Assembly: GCF_029761915.1 (NCBI RefSeq) | Contig: NZ_CP121695.1 | Location: 3,935,501 to 3,999,500 of the forward strand | DNA length: 64,000 nucleotides | DNA from: Bradyrhizobium sp. CB1650 | Lineage (GTDB): Bacteria > Pseudomonadota > Alphaproteobacteria > Rhizobiales > Xanthobacteraceae | Reading direction: 5' to 3' | Part shown: positions 16,433 to 24,992 of the stretch, one piece after another | How positions within the stretch are numbered: position 1 is the first letter of the stretch | How the letters are laid out: each line of letters begins with the position of its first letter | Notes under the pieces: generated by a model | The model's database searches: none | The model's input: the letters and a program-made list of their open reading frames with translations, nothing else | Told to the model about the DNA's origin: nothing | Program-made: the position numbers and the translations under genes

Positions 16433-17563
16433 TCACTCCAGAGTCGCCAGCAGCCCCGCCATCAGGCGGCCGCGTTCGACCAGGCTGTCGACCTCGATGT
16501 ACTCCTCCAGCGTGTGACCATTGCCGCCACGCACGCCCAGGCCGTCGAGAGTGGGGATACCCATGGCGCCGGTGAAGTTGCCGTCGGAGCCGCCGCCGGC
16601 GCTCGCATGCGGCAATTCAGCCCCGAGCGCCTTGGCGATGCCGCGCGCTTTCTCATAGAGCGCCATGGTGCCGGCGTCCGGTTCCCAGACCGGCCGCGTC
16701 ACGCCGCGCGTCACCTTGAACGTGACATCATTGGTTGTGCCCGAGAGCGCCAGCATCCTCTCGACGCCGCGGTCGAGATCGGGCTGGCGCTTGGCCATCG
16801 AGAGCGCTTCGCCGGTGCAGGTCGTGGCGACGCAGTTGACCCATTGTCCGCCATGCACGACGCCGACCGAGTAGGTACAATCGTCCGTCGTCATCGCGTC
16901 GATGGCGAGGATCTGCCGCGCCATCTCGCGGATCGCCGAGCGCCCCGCCGACAGCGTCGCGCCGGCGTGGCTGGGCCGGCCGGTCGCTTCCAGGTTGAAG
17001 CGCGCGATCGCGTAGCGGCCGGTGGTCACGCCGTTGTCGGCGCGGCCGGGCTCCGGCACCAATACGTATTTGTTGCGGGCGGCCTCCGCCTCGATGATGT
17101 CGCGCGTCGACGGCGTACCGACTTCCTCGTCGGGCGTGAACAGCACCGTGATCGGCAGCGGCGTTGTGAAGGAGGCCCGCATGAGCTGCCGGATCGCTTC
17201 CAGGGAGAGGTAGTTGCCGCCCTTCATGTCGTAGATGCCGGGGCCGTAGCACCTGGCGCCCTCGCGCCGCCATTTCAGCTTCTCGATGGTGCCGACGGGA
17301 TGGACGGTATCCATGTGCCCGGCGATCAGGATGCCCGGTTGGCCTTGCTTGGGGTGGGGAAAGCGGGCGCGGATGACGCCGCCGAAGCCCTGCCGGCCGG
17401 CGATGCGCTCGATCGTCGCACCCATGATCGCCATCTCCCGCGCTGCAAGATCGAGCATGCGGTTCACGGCTTCCGCGTCCCAGGTCGGGCTTTCGCATTC
17501 CACCCAGCGGCGCAGGCCATCGAGCATGGCCTCGGAATCGAGGGGAAGATTGGCTGGATTCAT
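16433..17563 (-). CDS. M20 family carboxypeptidase (glutamate carboxypeptidase/CPG2 type)
   Basis: A 376-residue M20A peptidase resembling carboxypeptidase G2. Metal-site motifs: AGHMDTVHPVG near residue 80, GIYDMKGGNY near 110 (bridging Asp), the catalytic FTPDEEVGTPS near 142 with the adjacent metal Glu, and the last His in NGHTLEEYIE near 353. No signal peptide is seen, so it should act on imported peptides, trimming a C-terminal residue such as glutamate. It is the first minus-strand gene next to the divergent binding protein and is separated from the permeases by a hairpin and a sigma-54 promoter. Confidence 0.9.
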   Translation of the reverse strand: MNPANLPLDSEAMLDGLRRWVECESPTWDAEAVNRMLDLAAREMAIMGATIERIAGRQGFGGVIRARFPHPKQGQPGILIAGHMDTVHPVGTIEKLKWRREGARCYGPGIYDMKGGNYLSLEAIRQLMRASFTTPLPITVLFTPDEEVGTPSTRDIIEAEAARNKYVLVPEPGRADNGVTTGRYAIARFNLEATGRPSHAGATLSAGRSAIREMARQILAIDAMTTDDCTYSVGVVHGGQWVNCVATTCTGEALSMAKRQPDLDRGVERMLALSGTTNDVTFKVTRGVTRPVWEPDAGTMALYEKARGIAKALGAELPHASAGGGSDGNFTGAMGIPTLDGLGVRGGNGHTLEEYIEVDSLVERGRLMAGLLATLE

Positions 17564-17590
17564 CTTCGGGATCTCTCAGGCTTCGAAAGG

Positions 17591-17606
17591 TGGAACGCGC
17601 ATTGCA
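17591..17606 (+). promoter_or_regulatory. Sigma-54-like -24/-12 element facing the peptide-binding protein
   Basis: Plus strand reads TGGAACGCGCATTGCA, one mismatch (C to A) from TGGCACG-N4-TTGCW, with GG and GC correctly ten bases apart. It points to the binding-protein gene at 17835 and would give a leader of about 210 bases that includes the inverted repeat at 17756-17778. Supported by the exact element of the divergent operon. Confidence 0.5.
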
Positions 17607-17755
17607 TCGGCGCAGGCGGGACGAGCGGATAGGGTTGTAGCGCCAAACCGAAGTTTGTGGAGCCCGTGCGCGCGGCGCCATGGGCTGCAGCGAAACCGGA
17701 TTGACGCGCTCAAGGCTGTCTGCAAGTCTCGAAAAGATAAAGGCAATTGCATGAG

Positions 17756-17778
17756 GTTCGTTCGCCCAAAGAACGAAC
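17756..17778. promoter_or_regulatory. 8-base perfect inverted repeat upstream of the peptide-binding protein
   Basis: GTTCGTTC (17756-17763), spacer GCCCAAA, GAACGAAC (17771-17778). It lies 57 bases before the ATG of the binding protein. It could be an operator for a dimeric regulator or a leader hairpin; no regulator gene lies next to it. Confidence 0.45.
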
Positions 17779-17834
17779 GGAATGCTCAACCAATAATCCG
17801 CCTTTGAACAGTTTCACGTCAGGAGAAACTTTCC

Positions 17835-19445
17835 ATGTTCCACTTGATGCGCCGGGGGTGTCGCGCGTTCGCCTCCAAGCTCGCGCTGTCGGTCGTCGCG
17901 CTATCGACGGCGCTGGCTTCGCCAGTGTTCGCGGCCGGCAAGACCATCACGGCGGTGATGCATTCCGACCTTCGCATCATCGATCCGATCTTCACCACCG
18001 CCTACATCGCGCGCGACCATGGCTACATGGTCTACGACACGCTGATCGCGACGGATTCGAACTTCAAGATCCAGCCGCAGATGGCGGACTGGAAGATCTC
18101 CGACGACAAGCTCACCTACACCTTCACGCTGCGCGACGGCCTGAAGTGGCATGACGGGGCGCCGGTGACGGCGGAGGACTGCGTTGCCTCGCTGAAGCGC
18201 TGGGCCGCGGTCGACGGCATGGGCCAGAAGCTGTTGGACTTCACCGCCAGCATCGAGGCGACCGATGCCAAGACCATCACGCTGAAGCTGAAGGAGCCCT
18301 ACGGCCTCGTGCTCGATTCGATCGGCAAGCCGTCCTCGCGCGTGGCGTTCATGATGCCGAAGCGCCTCGCCGAGACGCCGCCGGACAAGCAGATCCCCGA
18401 GCAGATCGGCTCCGGTCCCTTCAAGTTCGTGCAGGGCGAATTCCAGCCCGGCGTGAAGGCGGTCTATGTCAAGAACACCGACTACGTGCCGCGCAAGGAG
18501 CCGGCGAGCTGGACCGCCGGCGGCAAGGTGGTGAAGGTCGATCGCGTCGAGTGGATCACCATGCCGGACTCGCAGACCGCGGTGAACGCGCTGCAATCGG
18601 GCGACATCGACTTCATGGAAGTGCCGCCGTGGGACATGCTGCCGGTTCTTGAAGGCAATTCCGACCTCAAGGTCGAGGTGCTGAACAAGTTCGGCTACCA
18701 GACGCTCGGCCGCATGAACTTCCTCTATCCGCCCTTCGACAATCCGAAGATCCGTCGTGCGGCGCTGCTGGCGATGAACCAGAAGGACGTGCTCGACGCG
18801 CTCGTCGGTAATCCCAAGTACTACAAGATCTGCGGCGCCTTCTTCATCTGCGACACGCCGTTTGCGACCGACGTCGGCTCCGAATCGCTGGTCAAGGGCA
18901 ACGGCATGGCGGAAGCCAAGAAGCTGCTCGCCGAGTCCGGCTATGACGGCACGCCCGTGGTGGTCATGGTGCCCGGCGACGTCGTGACGCTGAAGGCGCA
19001 GCCGACGGTTGCGGTCCAGCTCCTCCGCGAGGCCGGCTTCAAGGTCGACGCGCAGGCGACCGACTGGCAAACGGTGGTGAGCCGGCGCGCCAGCCAGAAG
19101 CCCCCAAAGGAGGGCGGCTGGAACATGTTCTTCACCAACTGGGTCAGCGCCGACGTCTCCAATCCGATCGCCAATCTCTCGATCGGCGGCCAGGGCAAGA
19201 AGGGCGGCTGGTTCGGCTGGGCGGAGGATCTCAAGATCGAGCAGCTCAAGGACAAGTTCGTCCGTGCCGCCTCGCTCGACGATCAGAAGAAGATCGCGGC
19301 CGAGATCCAGAAGGAAGCCTATGACCAGGTGATCTATATCCCGCTCGGCCAGTACCTGGCGCCGAGCGCGTGGCGGAAGTCGCTCAGCGGCGTGCTCGAC
19401 GGCCCGGCCACGCCGCTCTTCTGGAACGTCGACAAGACGGAGTAG
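17835..19445 (+). CDS. Peptide ABC transporter substrate-binding protein (SBP_bac_5 family)
   Basis: A 536-residue periplasmic binding protein of the DppA/OppA family (cluster C). A signal peptide ends near residue 34 (SPVFA before AGKT). Family features: YDTLIATDSNFKIQPQMAD near 65, FTLRDGLKWHDGAPVTAED near 100, and a long C-terminal lobe. It delivers peptides or related solutes to the divergently coded permeases and fused ATPase. ATG 17835 follows AGGAGA. A strong terminator follows at 19481-19516. Confidence 0.93.
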   Translation: MFHLMRRGCRAFASKLALSVVALSTALASPVFAAGKTITAVMHSDLRIIDPIFTTAYIARDHGYMVYDTLIATDSNFKIQPQMADWKISDDKLTYTFTLRDGLKWHDGAPVTAEDCVASLKRWAAVDGMGQKLLDFTASIEATDAKTITLKLKEPYGLVLDSIGKPSSRVAFMMPKRLAETPPDKQIPEQIGSGPFKFVQGEFQPGVKAVYVKNTDYVPRKEPASWTAGGKVVKVDRVEWITMPDSQTAVNALQSGDIDFMEVPPWDMLPVLEGNSDLKVEVLNKFGYQTLGRMNFLYPPFDNPKIRRAALLAMNQKDVLDALVGNPKYYKICGAFFICDTPFATDVGSESLVKGNGMAEAKKLLAESGYDGTPVVVMVPGDVVTLKAQPTVAVQLLREAGFKVDAQATDWQTVVSRRASQKPPKEGGWNMFFTNWVSADVSNPIANLSIGGQGKKGGWFGWAEDLKIEQLKDKFVRAASLDDQKKIAAEIQKEAYDQVIYIPLGQYLAPSAWRKSLSGVLDGPATPLFWNVDKTE

Positions 19446-19480
19446 GGCGCTCCCGCGCCTCTCATCTGCTCTCAAACTCC

Positions 19481-19516
19481 GAAGGCGCCGCTGTCCTCCG
19501 CGGCGCCTTCTCTTTT
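19481..19516 (+). terminator. Rho-independent terminator after the peptide-binding protein
   Basis: Perfect 11-base arms, GAAGGCGCCGC (19481-19491) and GCGGCGCCTTC (19500-19510), followed by TCTTTT. Confidence 0.85.
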
Positions 19517-19673
19517 GTCGCTCCCGCGCGGCTAAAAAGGCGTGGAGCTTTTAACCCTTCCAGTTTCCGATCATTGCTATTTGTTTCCATCCTGAAATAA
19601 ATGTGCCGTCTTCGCGCATTACTTTCCTTGCCTCGATTTGATTCACGTGCCGGTCGATTTTCCATTCCAGGCG

Positions 19674-21262
19674 ATGGCCGCACGGTCGGATCGCTCGCCG
19701 GCCCGGTGGCGCCGGCCTTTCCTGCGCTGGCTCGACGCCGTCGAGACGGGTTGGGCCGTGCCGCTGTTCCTGGTCTGCTTCGTCGCGATCTGGACGCTCT
19801 ATCTGGTCGTCGCCTATGCCGGCAGCGGCCTGCATCCCGATACGCTCGAGACTTGGACGCTGGGGCGGCGTTTCGCGTGGGGCTATCAGCATCCGCCGCT
19901 GATGGGCTGGGTTGCTGCGGCCTGGACTTCCGTCTTCCCATCGAGCGACTGGTCGCTGCGATTGATGGCGATGGCGAATGCAGGGCTCGCGCTGTTCTTC
20001 GTCGACATGGTCTCGCGGCAGTTCGTGACCGGGCACAAGCGCATCCTGGTGCTGCTGCTCCTGATGCTGACTCCGGCCTATCAATTCCGCGCCCAACGCT
20101 TCAACGCCAATGCGGTGCTGCTCGCCGTTTGGCCGCTGGCCACCTATTGTTTCCTGCGTGCGTTCGAGACCCGTGCCGCGTTCTGGGCGATGGCCGTGGG
20201 CTGCACGACGGCGCTGGCGATGGTCGGCAAATATTATTCCGTTTTCCTCGTCGCGAGCTTTGCTTTTGCAGCGCTGGCGCATCCGGCGCGACGGGCCTAT
20301 TTCGCCTCCGCTTCCCCCTGGATATCGGTCGTCACCGGGCTCGCGCTTCTGTCGCCGCACATCTACTGGCTGGCGACGACCGGCGCTTCGACCTTCGCTT
20401 ATGCGTTGAACCACGCCAACGGCAATGTCGTGACCTCGCTCGGCGAGATCAGGAATTTTCTGCTGGGGCTGGCGGCGGCCATGAGCGTGTCGGTTGTGCT
20501 TTGGGTGTTGATCGCTGGCACGCGGCTGAGGCAGTTTCCATCCGACTTCGCTGCGATGAGCCCGGGCCTGCGGCTTCTCTTCTACGTCGCAATCGGCACG
20601 ATCGTGCTGCCGGTCCTGACGTCGCTGGCGATGGGCACGGATCTGCCGTCGCTGTGGGCGCTGCAGGGGTTGTTCCTGTTTGCCGTGGTCGTAGTCTGCG
20701 GCACACGTTACCCGATCGAGCGGTTCCATACCGTCAATCTCACGGTCATTGCGGCCGGTGTAGCGCTCGTCGCGGTTCTCGTCGTTGCGCCGATCCACGC
20801 CGTCTACCGCAACATTCATGGCTATGAGGAGGGGCGGAATTTCTACGTCCAGGCAGCGAACGAACTGACCCGCCAATGGCGCGAATTGACCGCCGAGCCG
20901 CTCGGCGCCGTGAGCGGCGACGATGTGCTGGCCTTTGCGACGGCGTTCTGTTCTACAGTCCGGACCATCCGCACTACGCGCGGCCCTTCCAGTATCAGTA
21001 CACTTGGGGTCTGCCGCGCAAAATGACGCTGGATCGCGGTTGGGCCGCACTCTGCTTCCGTGACCAGGCCAGTTGCGCCGCCTGGATGGAATGGGTGTCC
21101 GCGCGTGCCGGGCACTTCGTCAAGCGCGAGTTCACCGTTCAAGCCACCGTGTGGGGCAAACCCGGTGTCGCGCGAGATGTTGTCGTGCTGATGATACCGC
21201 CGCATACGGCACCCGAAAGCGCGGCCGATGATTTCAGTGCCAACAGGCGCGGGGCCGAGTAG
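19674..21262 (+). pseudogene. GT39/ArnT-like membrane glycosyltransferase, frameshifted by a 5-base duplication
   Basis: A multi-membrane glycosyltransferase of the GT-C fold (family 39 type). The first periplasmic loop has LHPDTLETW and the following AWGYQHPPLMGW typical of lipid-linked sugar transferases. Frame 1 runs from ATG 19674 to a stop at 21026, but after FATAF the sense continues in another frame (YSPDHPHYARPFQYQY and so on) to 21262. Removing one copy of a tandem GTTCT (20945-20949 and 20950-20954) joins both parts into about 527 residues. Either a genuine broken gene, a phase-variable site or an assembly error. The truncated product would lack the last roughly 105 normal residues, a soluble tail. 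A TTG at 19638 is an alternative start. Confidence 0.8.
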
Positions 21263-21655
21263 GGCGCGCTCAGCAGTGGCTGTCGCGTACCCGTTCGAGC
21301 CCTTCGCTCGCGAAGGGTGGAGTGAAAACGGCCTGCTCGTCAGCGGACGCCGGACGCTCCTCTTCCGTGCGCTCAGGGGCGTCGTGGTCTTTGCTGCGTT
21401 CCGGTTCCATTAAGCCGACCTTTCGAATTGCTGCAGGACAACATCGAGCGCGTAGGGAAGTTCCTTGCGCCGCCGGCCGGCCATGCGGCCGAAAACAACC
21501 GCGTCATATCTAGCGCCAGGAGGAGCGTCAGCGAGACTGACGGGTAGAAGATGCCCGCCGGCGCGGTTTCAACGTTTGATTGAAAACATCAAGGCATGGC
21601 CGTAATATGCGAACGGAATTGGTTATTTCGATATTCATTTGATTGGGAGGTTGCG
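21263..21655. other. Gap before the phospholipase D-like gene
   Basis: 393 bases. On the minus strand two tiny coupled open frames are possible (21410-21484 and 21270-21410, joined by TAATG); they are described separately with low confidence. The last 60 bases become AT-rich and probably hold the promoter of the phospholipase D-like gene. Confidence 0.5.
21270..21410 (-). CDS. Possible small acidic protein, 46 residues
   Basis: Open frame from ATG 21410 to TGA 21270, beginning MEPERSKDHDAPERTEEE, very hydrophilic and rich in Glu, with third-base GC typical of the region. Upstream GAAAGG is a usable ribosome site. Its ATG overlaps the stop of a 24-codon frame (21410-21484, MAGRRRKELPYALDVV) as TAATG, suggesting coupling. 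No family is recognised and chance cannot be excluded in GC-rich DNA. Confidence 0.3.
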   Translation of the reverse strand: MEPERSKDHDAPERTEEERPASADEQAVFTPPFASEGLERVRDSHC

Positions 21656-23842
21656 ATGAATTTGATTACGCGCGCCGGTGCCTGGTGCAACGGCGAAGTC
21701 GGATACATTGCGTGGGACATCAAGGAGAAGATCGAGAACTGCGTCGGCTTCATGGTGACGCGCGTCCACGAGACGGGAGAGGACGCCGGCCAGCGCCGCA
21801 TCCTGCCGACCTGGATCGCCTTCACCGATCAGAATAATCCCAACTGGAACGAGCAGGATTCCTCGGTCTGGCCGATCCAGCGCTTCGAGTGGCGCGACCT
21901 GACGCTGCGCAAGTCGCGTGACACCACGAAGGTGCGGCCGATCGACTTCAGCGTTCACTACGAAATCGTGCCGGTCGGATTGAGCGGTGGTCCGGATCGC
22001 GAGCCCGTTCCGCAATCGCCCACCGCGTCCGCGACCGACGCACACGGGCTGCCGAGCTTCGAGGGCCCCAAGCATCAGCTCTATCAGATCGGCGAACCGA
22101 CCAGGACCAATTCGATCGACGTGACGCACACCTATGGCGAGGGGATTTCCGCCACCTTCACCAACGGCATCCTCTCGACGCAGAACCTGGTCCGGCAGCT
22201 CAGCTCGGTCGGTAAGGCCCCGCCGAAAAAGGCCATGACCGAGGCGGCCTCGCCGAACGCGAAGACGCGCGTTCAGGGTGCGAAGAAGAAGGAAGATCAT
22301 CTGCTGGCGACGCTGAAGAAGGAGATCGTCAATCCCAAATCGCAGATCCGCGCCTTCCTCACCGGTGACGTGTTCGCGTTCGTGACCAAGCTGCTCGACC
22401 GCGCCAGGAAGGAAGGCGGCGAGGTTTATCTCGCCCTCTACGAGCTGCACGACAAGCCGCTGATCGATCTCCTCGTCGACGGCATGAAGAGCGGCCACGT
22501 CCACATCATCCTCACGACCGCCGGAAACGAAAACCCGAACCCGAAGGGCACGCCGAAGGAGAAGCGCAAGCCTGTCGTCTGGGACACCGAGAACGATGAT
22601 CCGCGGCGCAAACTGCACGCCGCGGCCGGCAAGAAATACAAGGATCGCGTGATCGACCGCATGTTCAACTCGTCGGCGCGGATCGGCCACAACAAGTTTG
22701 CGGTCTATGTGAAGGGCACCAAGCCACTCGCCGTCATGACCGGCAGCACGAACTGGACCGAGACCGGGCTGTGCACCCAGTCCAACAACACGATCGTCGT
22801 CGAGGACGAGGGGATCGCCGCCGACTATTTCGCCAACTGGACTCGGATGAAGGCCGAGAAGCTCGCTCCGCGAGAGGCGCTCACGGTCAAGAAAGGAACC
22901 AAGACGATCGTCGGCGCCAAGCCGAATAACAACAAGCAGGGCGCCGGCGTCAGGACACAGAACCAGGCGATACCGAAGCGGCGGCAGCTCCACGGTGGCG
23001 GGATCGGCAAGGTCTGGTTCTCACCGAACACCGATCAGTCGGCTGTCCCTAAGAAGAGTCCCGCGCGGCCGATCGATCTGCAGGAGGTCTATCAGCGCAT
23101 GGACGCCGCAAAAAAGGCGATCATGTTCCTGACCTTCCTGCCAAGCCGCGGCGGGGTCAACAGCGTCGTCGGCGAGGCCGCGCAGCTCGCCGAAAAGGCC
23201 GGTGCGCTTGCCGACAAGGGGCTGTTCGTCATGGGGGCGATCAGCGATCCCACGGCGCTTCCGGGCTACACGGCCCCGGTAAAGGACGCGCCCAAGCCGA
23301 AGGGCATCAAGCTGCCGCCGCCGGCGATCTGGTGGCCGAAGGGCGACCAGAGTCGGATCGCGATGATCCGCGCCGCCGCCGTCCGCATTCCCTTCGGCAA
23401 TCTTCGACCCGAGCTGCTCACGGCCGGCCACGCCATCATCCACGACAAGATCATCGTCATCGATCCTCTTGATGAGGAACGCTGCACGGTGATCACGGGC
23501 AGTCACAACCTCGGCTACAAGGCCTCCTACTGCAATGACGAGAACCTCTTGATCATCGAGCGCAACCGCGATCTTGCGATCTCCTACGCCGTGCACGTGA
23601 TCGATCTCTACGACCACTACGTGATGCGGGCGCGGCTCGAGGAGAAGATTCGCAAGGACATCATCGCCGGCAAGCTGAAGTCCTATGAGGAGGCGGCGGC
23701 GGAAGCCGAACCGCGTGGCCTGCTGACGCTCGGATCGGACTGGCAGGACCGTCATTTCGAGAAGCGGCCGCTGTCGAGCCTCGACTACTTCCTCGACGGT
23801 ACGAAGGCGGGCGCGCCTGCAAGGAAGGCGACGGCGGCTTAA
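21656..23842 (+). CDS. Phospholipase D-like domain protein, 728 residues
   Basis: A large soluble protein with two phospholipase D-type halves. The first active-site segment reads HNKFAVYVKG near residue 345, where the Asp of HxKx4D is replaced by Val, followed by MTGSTNW; the second, HDKIIVID near 596, is an intact HKD motif followed by ITGSHNLG. The N-terminal 200 residues carry no domain I recognise, and a Lys-rich linker lies near 210-235. No signal peptide or membrane span. Members of this superfamily cut phosphodiesters in lipids or nucleic acids. ATG 21656 follows GGGAGG; upstream codons lack family sense. It stands alone, followed by two hairpin terminators. Confidence 0.85.
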   Translation: MNLITRAGAWCNGEVGYIAWDIKEKIENCVGFMVTRVHETGEDAGQRRILPTWIAFTDQNNPNWNEQDSSVWPIQRFEWRDLTLRKSRDTTKVRPIDFSVHYEIVPVGLSGGPDREPVPQSPTASATDAHGLPSFEGPKHQLYQIGEPTRTNSIDVTHTYGEGISATFTNGILSTQNLVRQLSSVGKAPPKKAMTEAASPNAKTRVQGAKKKEDHLLATLKKEIVNPKSQIRAFLTGDVFAFVTKLLDRARKEGGEVYLALYELHDKPLIDLLVDGMKSGHVHIILTTAGNENPNPKGTPKEKRKPVVWDTENDDPRRKLHAAAGKKYKDRVIDRMFNSSARIGHNKFAVYVKGTKPLAVMTGSTNWTETGLCTQSNNTIVVEDEGIAADYFANWTRMKAEKLAPREALTVKKGTKTIVGAKPNNNKQGAGVRTQNQAIPKRRQLHGGGIGKVWFSPNTDQSAVPKKSPARPIDLQEVYQRMDAAKKAIMFLTFLPSRGGVNSVVGEAAQLAEKAGALADKGLFVMGAISDPTALPGYTAPVKDAPKPKGIKLPPPAIWWPKGDQSRIAMIRAAAVRIPFGNLRPELLTAGHAIIHDKIIVIDPLDEERCTVITGSHNLGYKASYCNDENLLIIERNRDLAISYAVHVIDLYDHYVMRARLEEKIRKDIIAGKLKSYEEAAAEAEPRGLLTLGSDWQDRHFEKRPLSSLDYFLDGTKAGAPARKATAA

Positions 23843-23851
23843 CACCATCTG

Positions 23852-23877
23852 AACTCGCCCCGCTTGCGGGGCGAGTT
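23852..23877 (+). terminator. Hairpin after the phospholipase D-like gene
   Basis: Perfect 10-base arms AACTCGCCCC (23852-23861) and GGGGCGAGTT (23868-23877), eleven bases after the stop, without a clear T run. Confidence 0.55.
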
Positions 23878-23904
23878 CCGAATGCGCAGCCAGGACGGTT
23901 GAGG

Positions 23905-23924
23905 AGGCTCCTGCGGAGCCTTTT
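23905..23924 (+). terminator. Second rho-independent terminator
   Basis: AGGCTCC (23905-23911), loop TGC, GGAGCCT (23915-23921), then TTT. Works with the preceding hairpin to end the phospholipase D-like transcript. Confidence 0.65.
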
Positions 23925-24278
23925 GCGTCGACCCGTGGCACTCAGCTCAGGCGCCTGTTGGCCGATGCGGTCGTCAACGCAAAACGGGCAGCGGGCTCGC
24001 ATCGCCAGGCCGCGCATGCGACCGCATGGGCTCGACCGAGAGTATCGGTTCAGGCCTGTGGAGGGCAGTCGCCTCCACATCGACAGATCATCAGCTCAAG
24101 GGCTCGCTGCGGAGTTCAAGGACAGGCTCGTGCGATGTGATGTCACGTCTCAGCGAGCAGTCGGCGACAATGACTTGTCTGTCAGACTCTGATTCATTTG
24201 CAATTCAAAATACTGGATCATTTCGGACCCCCGATCGTCTGACGGCTATCGCTGCAATGAGCAAGGAGGAACATTCTT
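23925..24278. other. Gap before the glycine-rich gene
   Basis: 354 bases after the double terminator. No gene, tRNA or repeat is seen; the part from 24150 to 24260 is AT-richer and probably contains the promoter of the glycine-rich gene. Confidence 0.5.
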
Positions 24279-24819
24279 ATGAACAGCAAGCTCCTTAATG
24301 GACTTACCGCGGGCGTGCTGGGAACCGCGCTTGCTCTCGCATCGCCGGCGTTCGCTCAGCATGGTAGCGGCGGTGGCGGAATGGGAGGTGGCATGTCGGG
24401 CGGCAGCATGTCCGGCGGAGGAACGGGAGGCGGCATGTCCGGTGGCGGCATTGCAGGCGGTGCAGGGGGCGGCGGCGTGCCCGGCGGTGGAGCCGGGATT
24501 CACGCCGGCGGGATGGCAGGTGCAGCGCCGAGTTCGCGAGGGGGCGCGCAGATCGGCGCCATGGGGCGGACGGGCGCATTTCGGCGACGGGCGCTTCACC
24601 GGCGAGCATTTTGCTCACCGCGACTTCTCGCTCCGGTTCTCAAGGTTCGCGGACCGGGATGACTTTCATCGCCGCTTCTTCGACCACCGCTTCGACCACC
24701 GCTTCGATCACGGCTTCTTCCATCATCGCTTCCATCGCTTTGCTTTCGTCGACGATGGCGGTTGCTGGCGCAGGATATGGACGCCCCGTGGGCCGCGGTT
24801 GGTCAACATCTGCGGCTAA
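24279..24819 (+). pseudogene. Glycine-rich secreted protein, frameshifted by one extra G
   Basis: ATG 24279 (ribosome site AAGGAGG) starts a signal peptide ending SPAFA before QHGSG, then a long Gly/Met/Ser-rich stretch. After AQIGAMG the frame loses sense; if one G is removed from the run 24563-24566, the reading becomes AMGGRAHFGDGRF and continues into a His/Phe/Arg-rich domain (repeated DHRFDHRF) and a C-terminal Cys pair near GCWRRIW...NICG, ending at 24819. Intact length would be about 180 residues. As written, translation ends at 24662. The protein would be exported; function unknown. The extra G may be biological or a sequencing error. Confidence 0.65.
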
Positions 24820-24992
24820 CTGGTGCGCGCTGCGCCGGAATGGCGCGTGACGGTTGATGCGAGGACGTCGACACTGCGTCGTGGAGTGGGCAACGCGCAG
24901 CGTAACAGCCTCACTCTCTGGATAGATAGGGGGCAGGGCGTTCTACGCCTTTGCCCACCTCAGACTCGACAGGTTCCTGTGCGCGCTTCGCT

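Noticed and set aside
17901..19475. A 524-codon minus-strand open frame across the peptide-binding protein
   Set aside because: Antisense shadow; the plus strand encodes a complete SBP_bac_5 protein with signal peptide.
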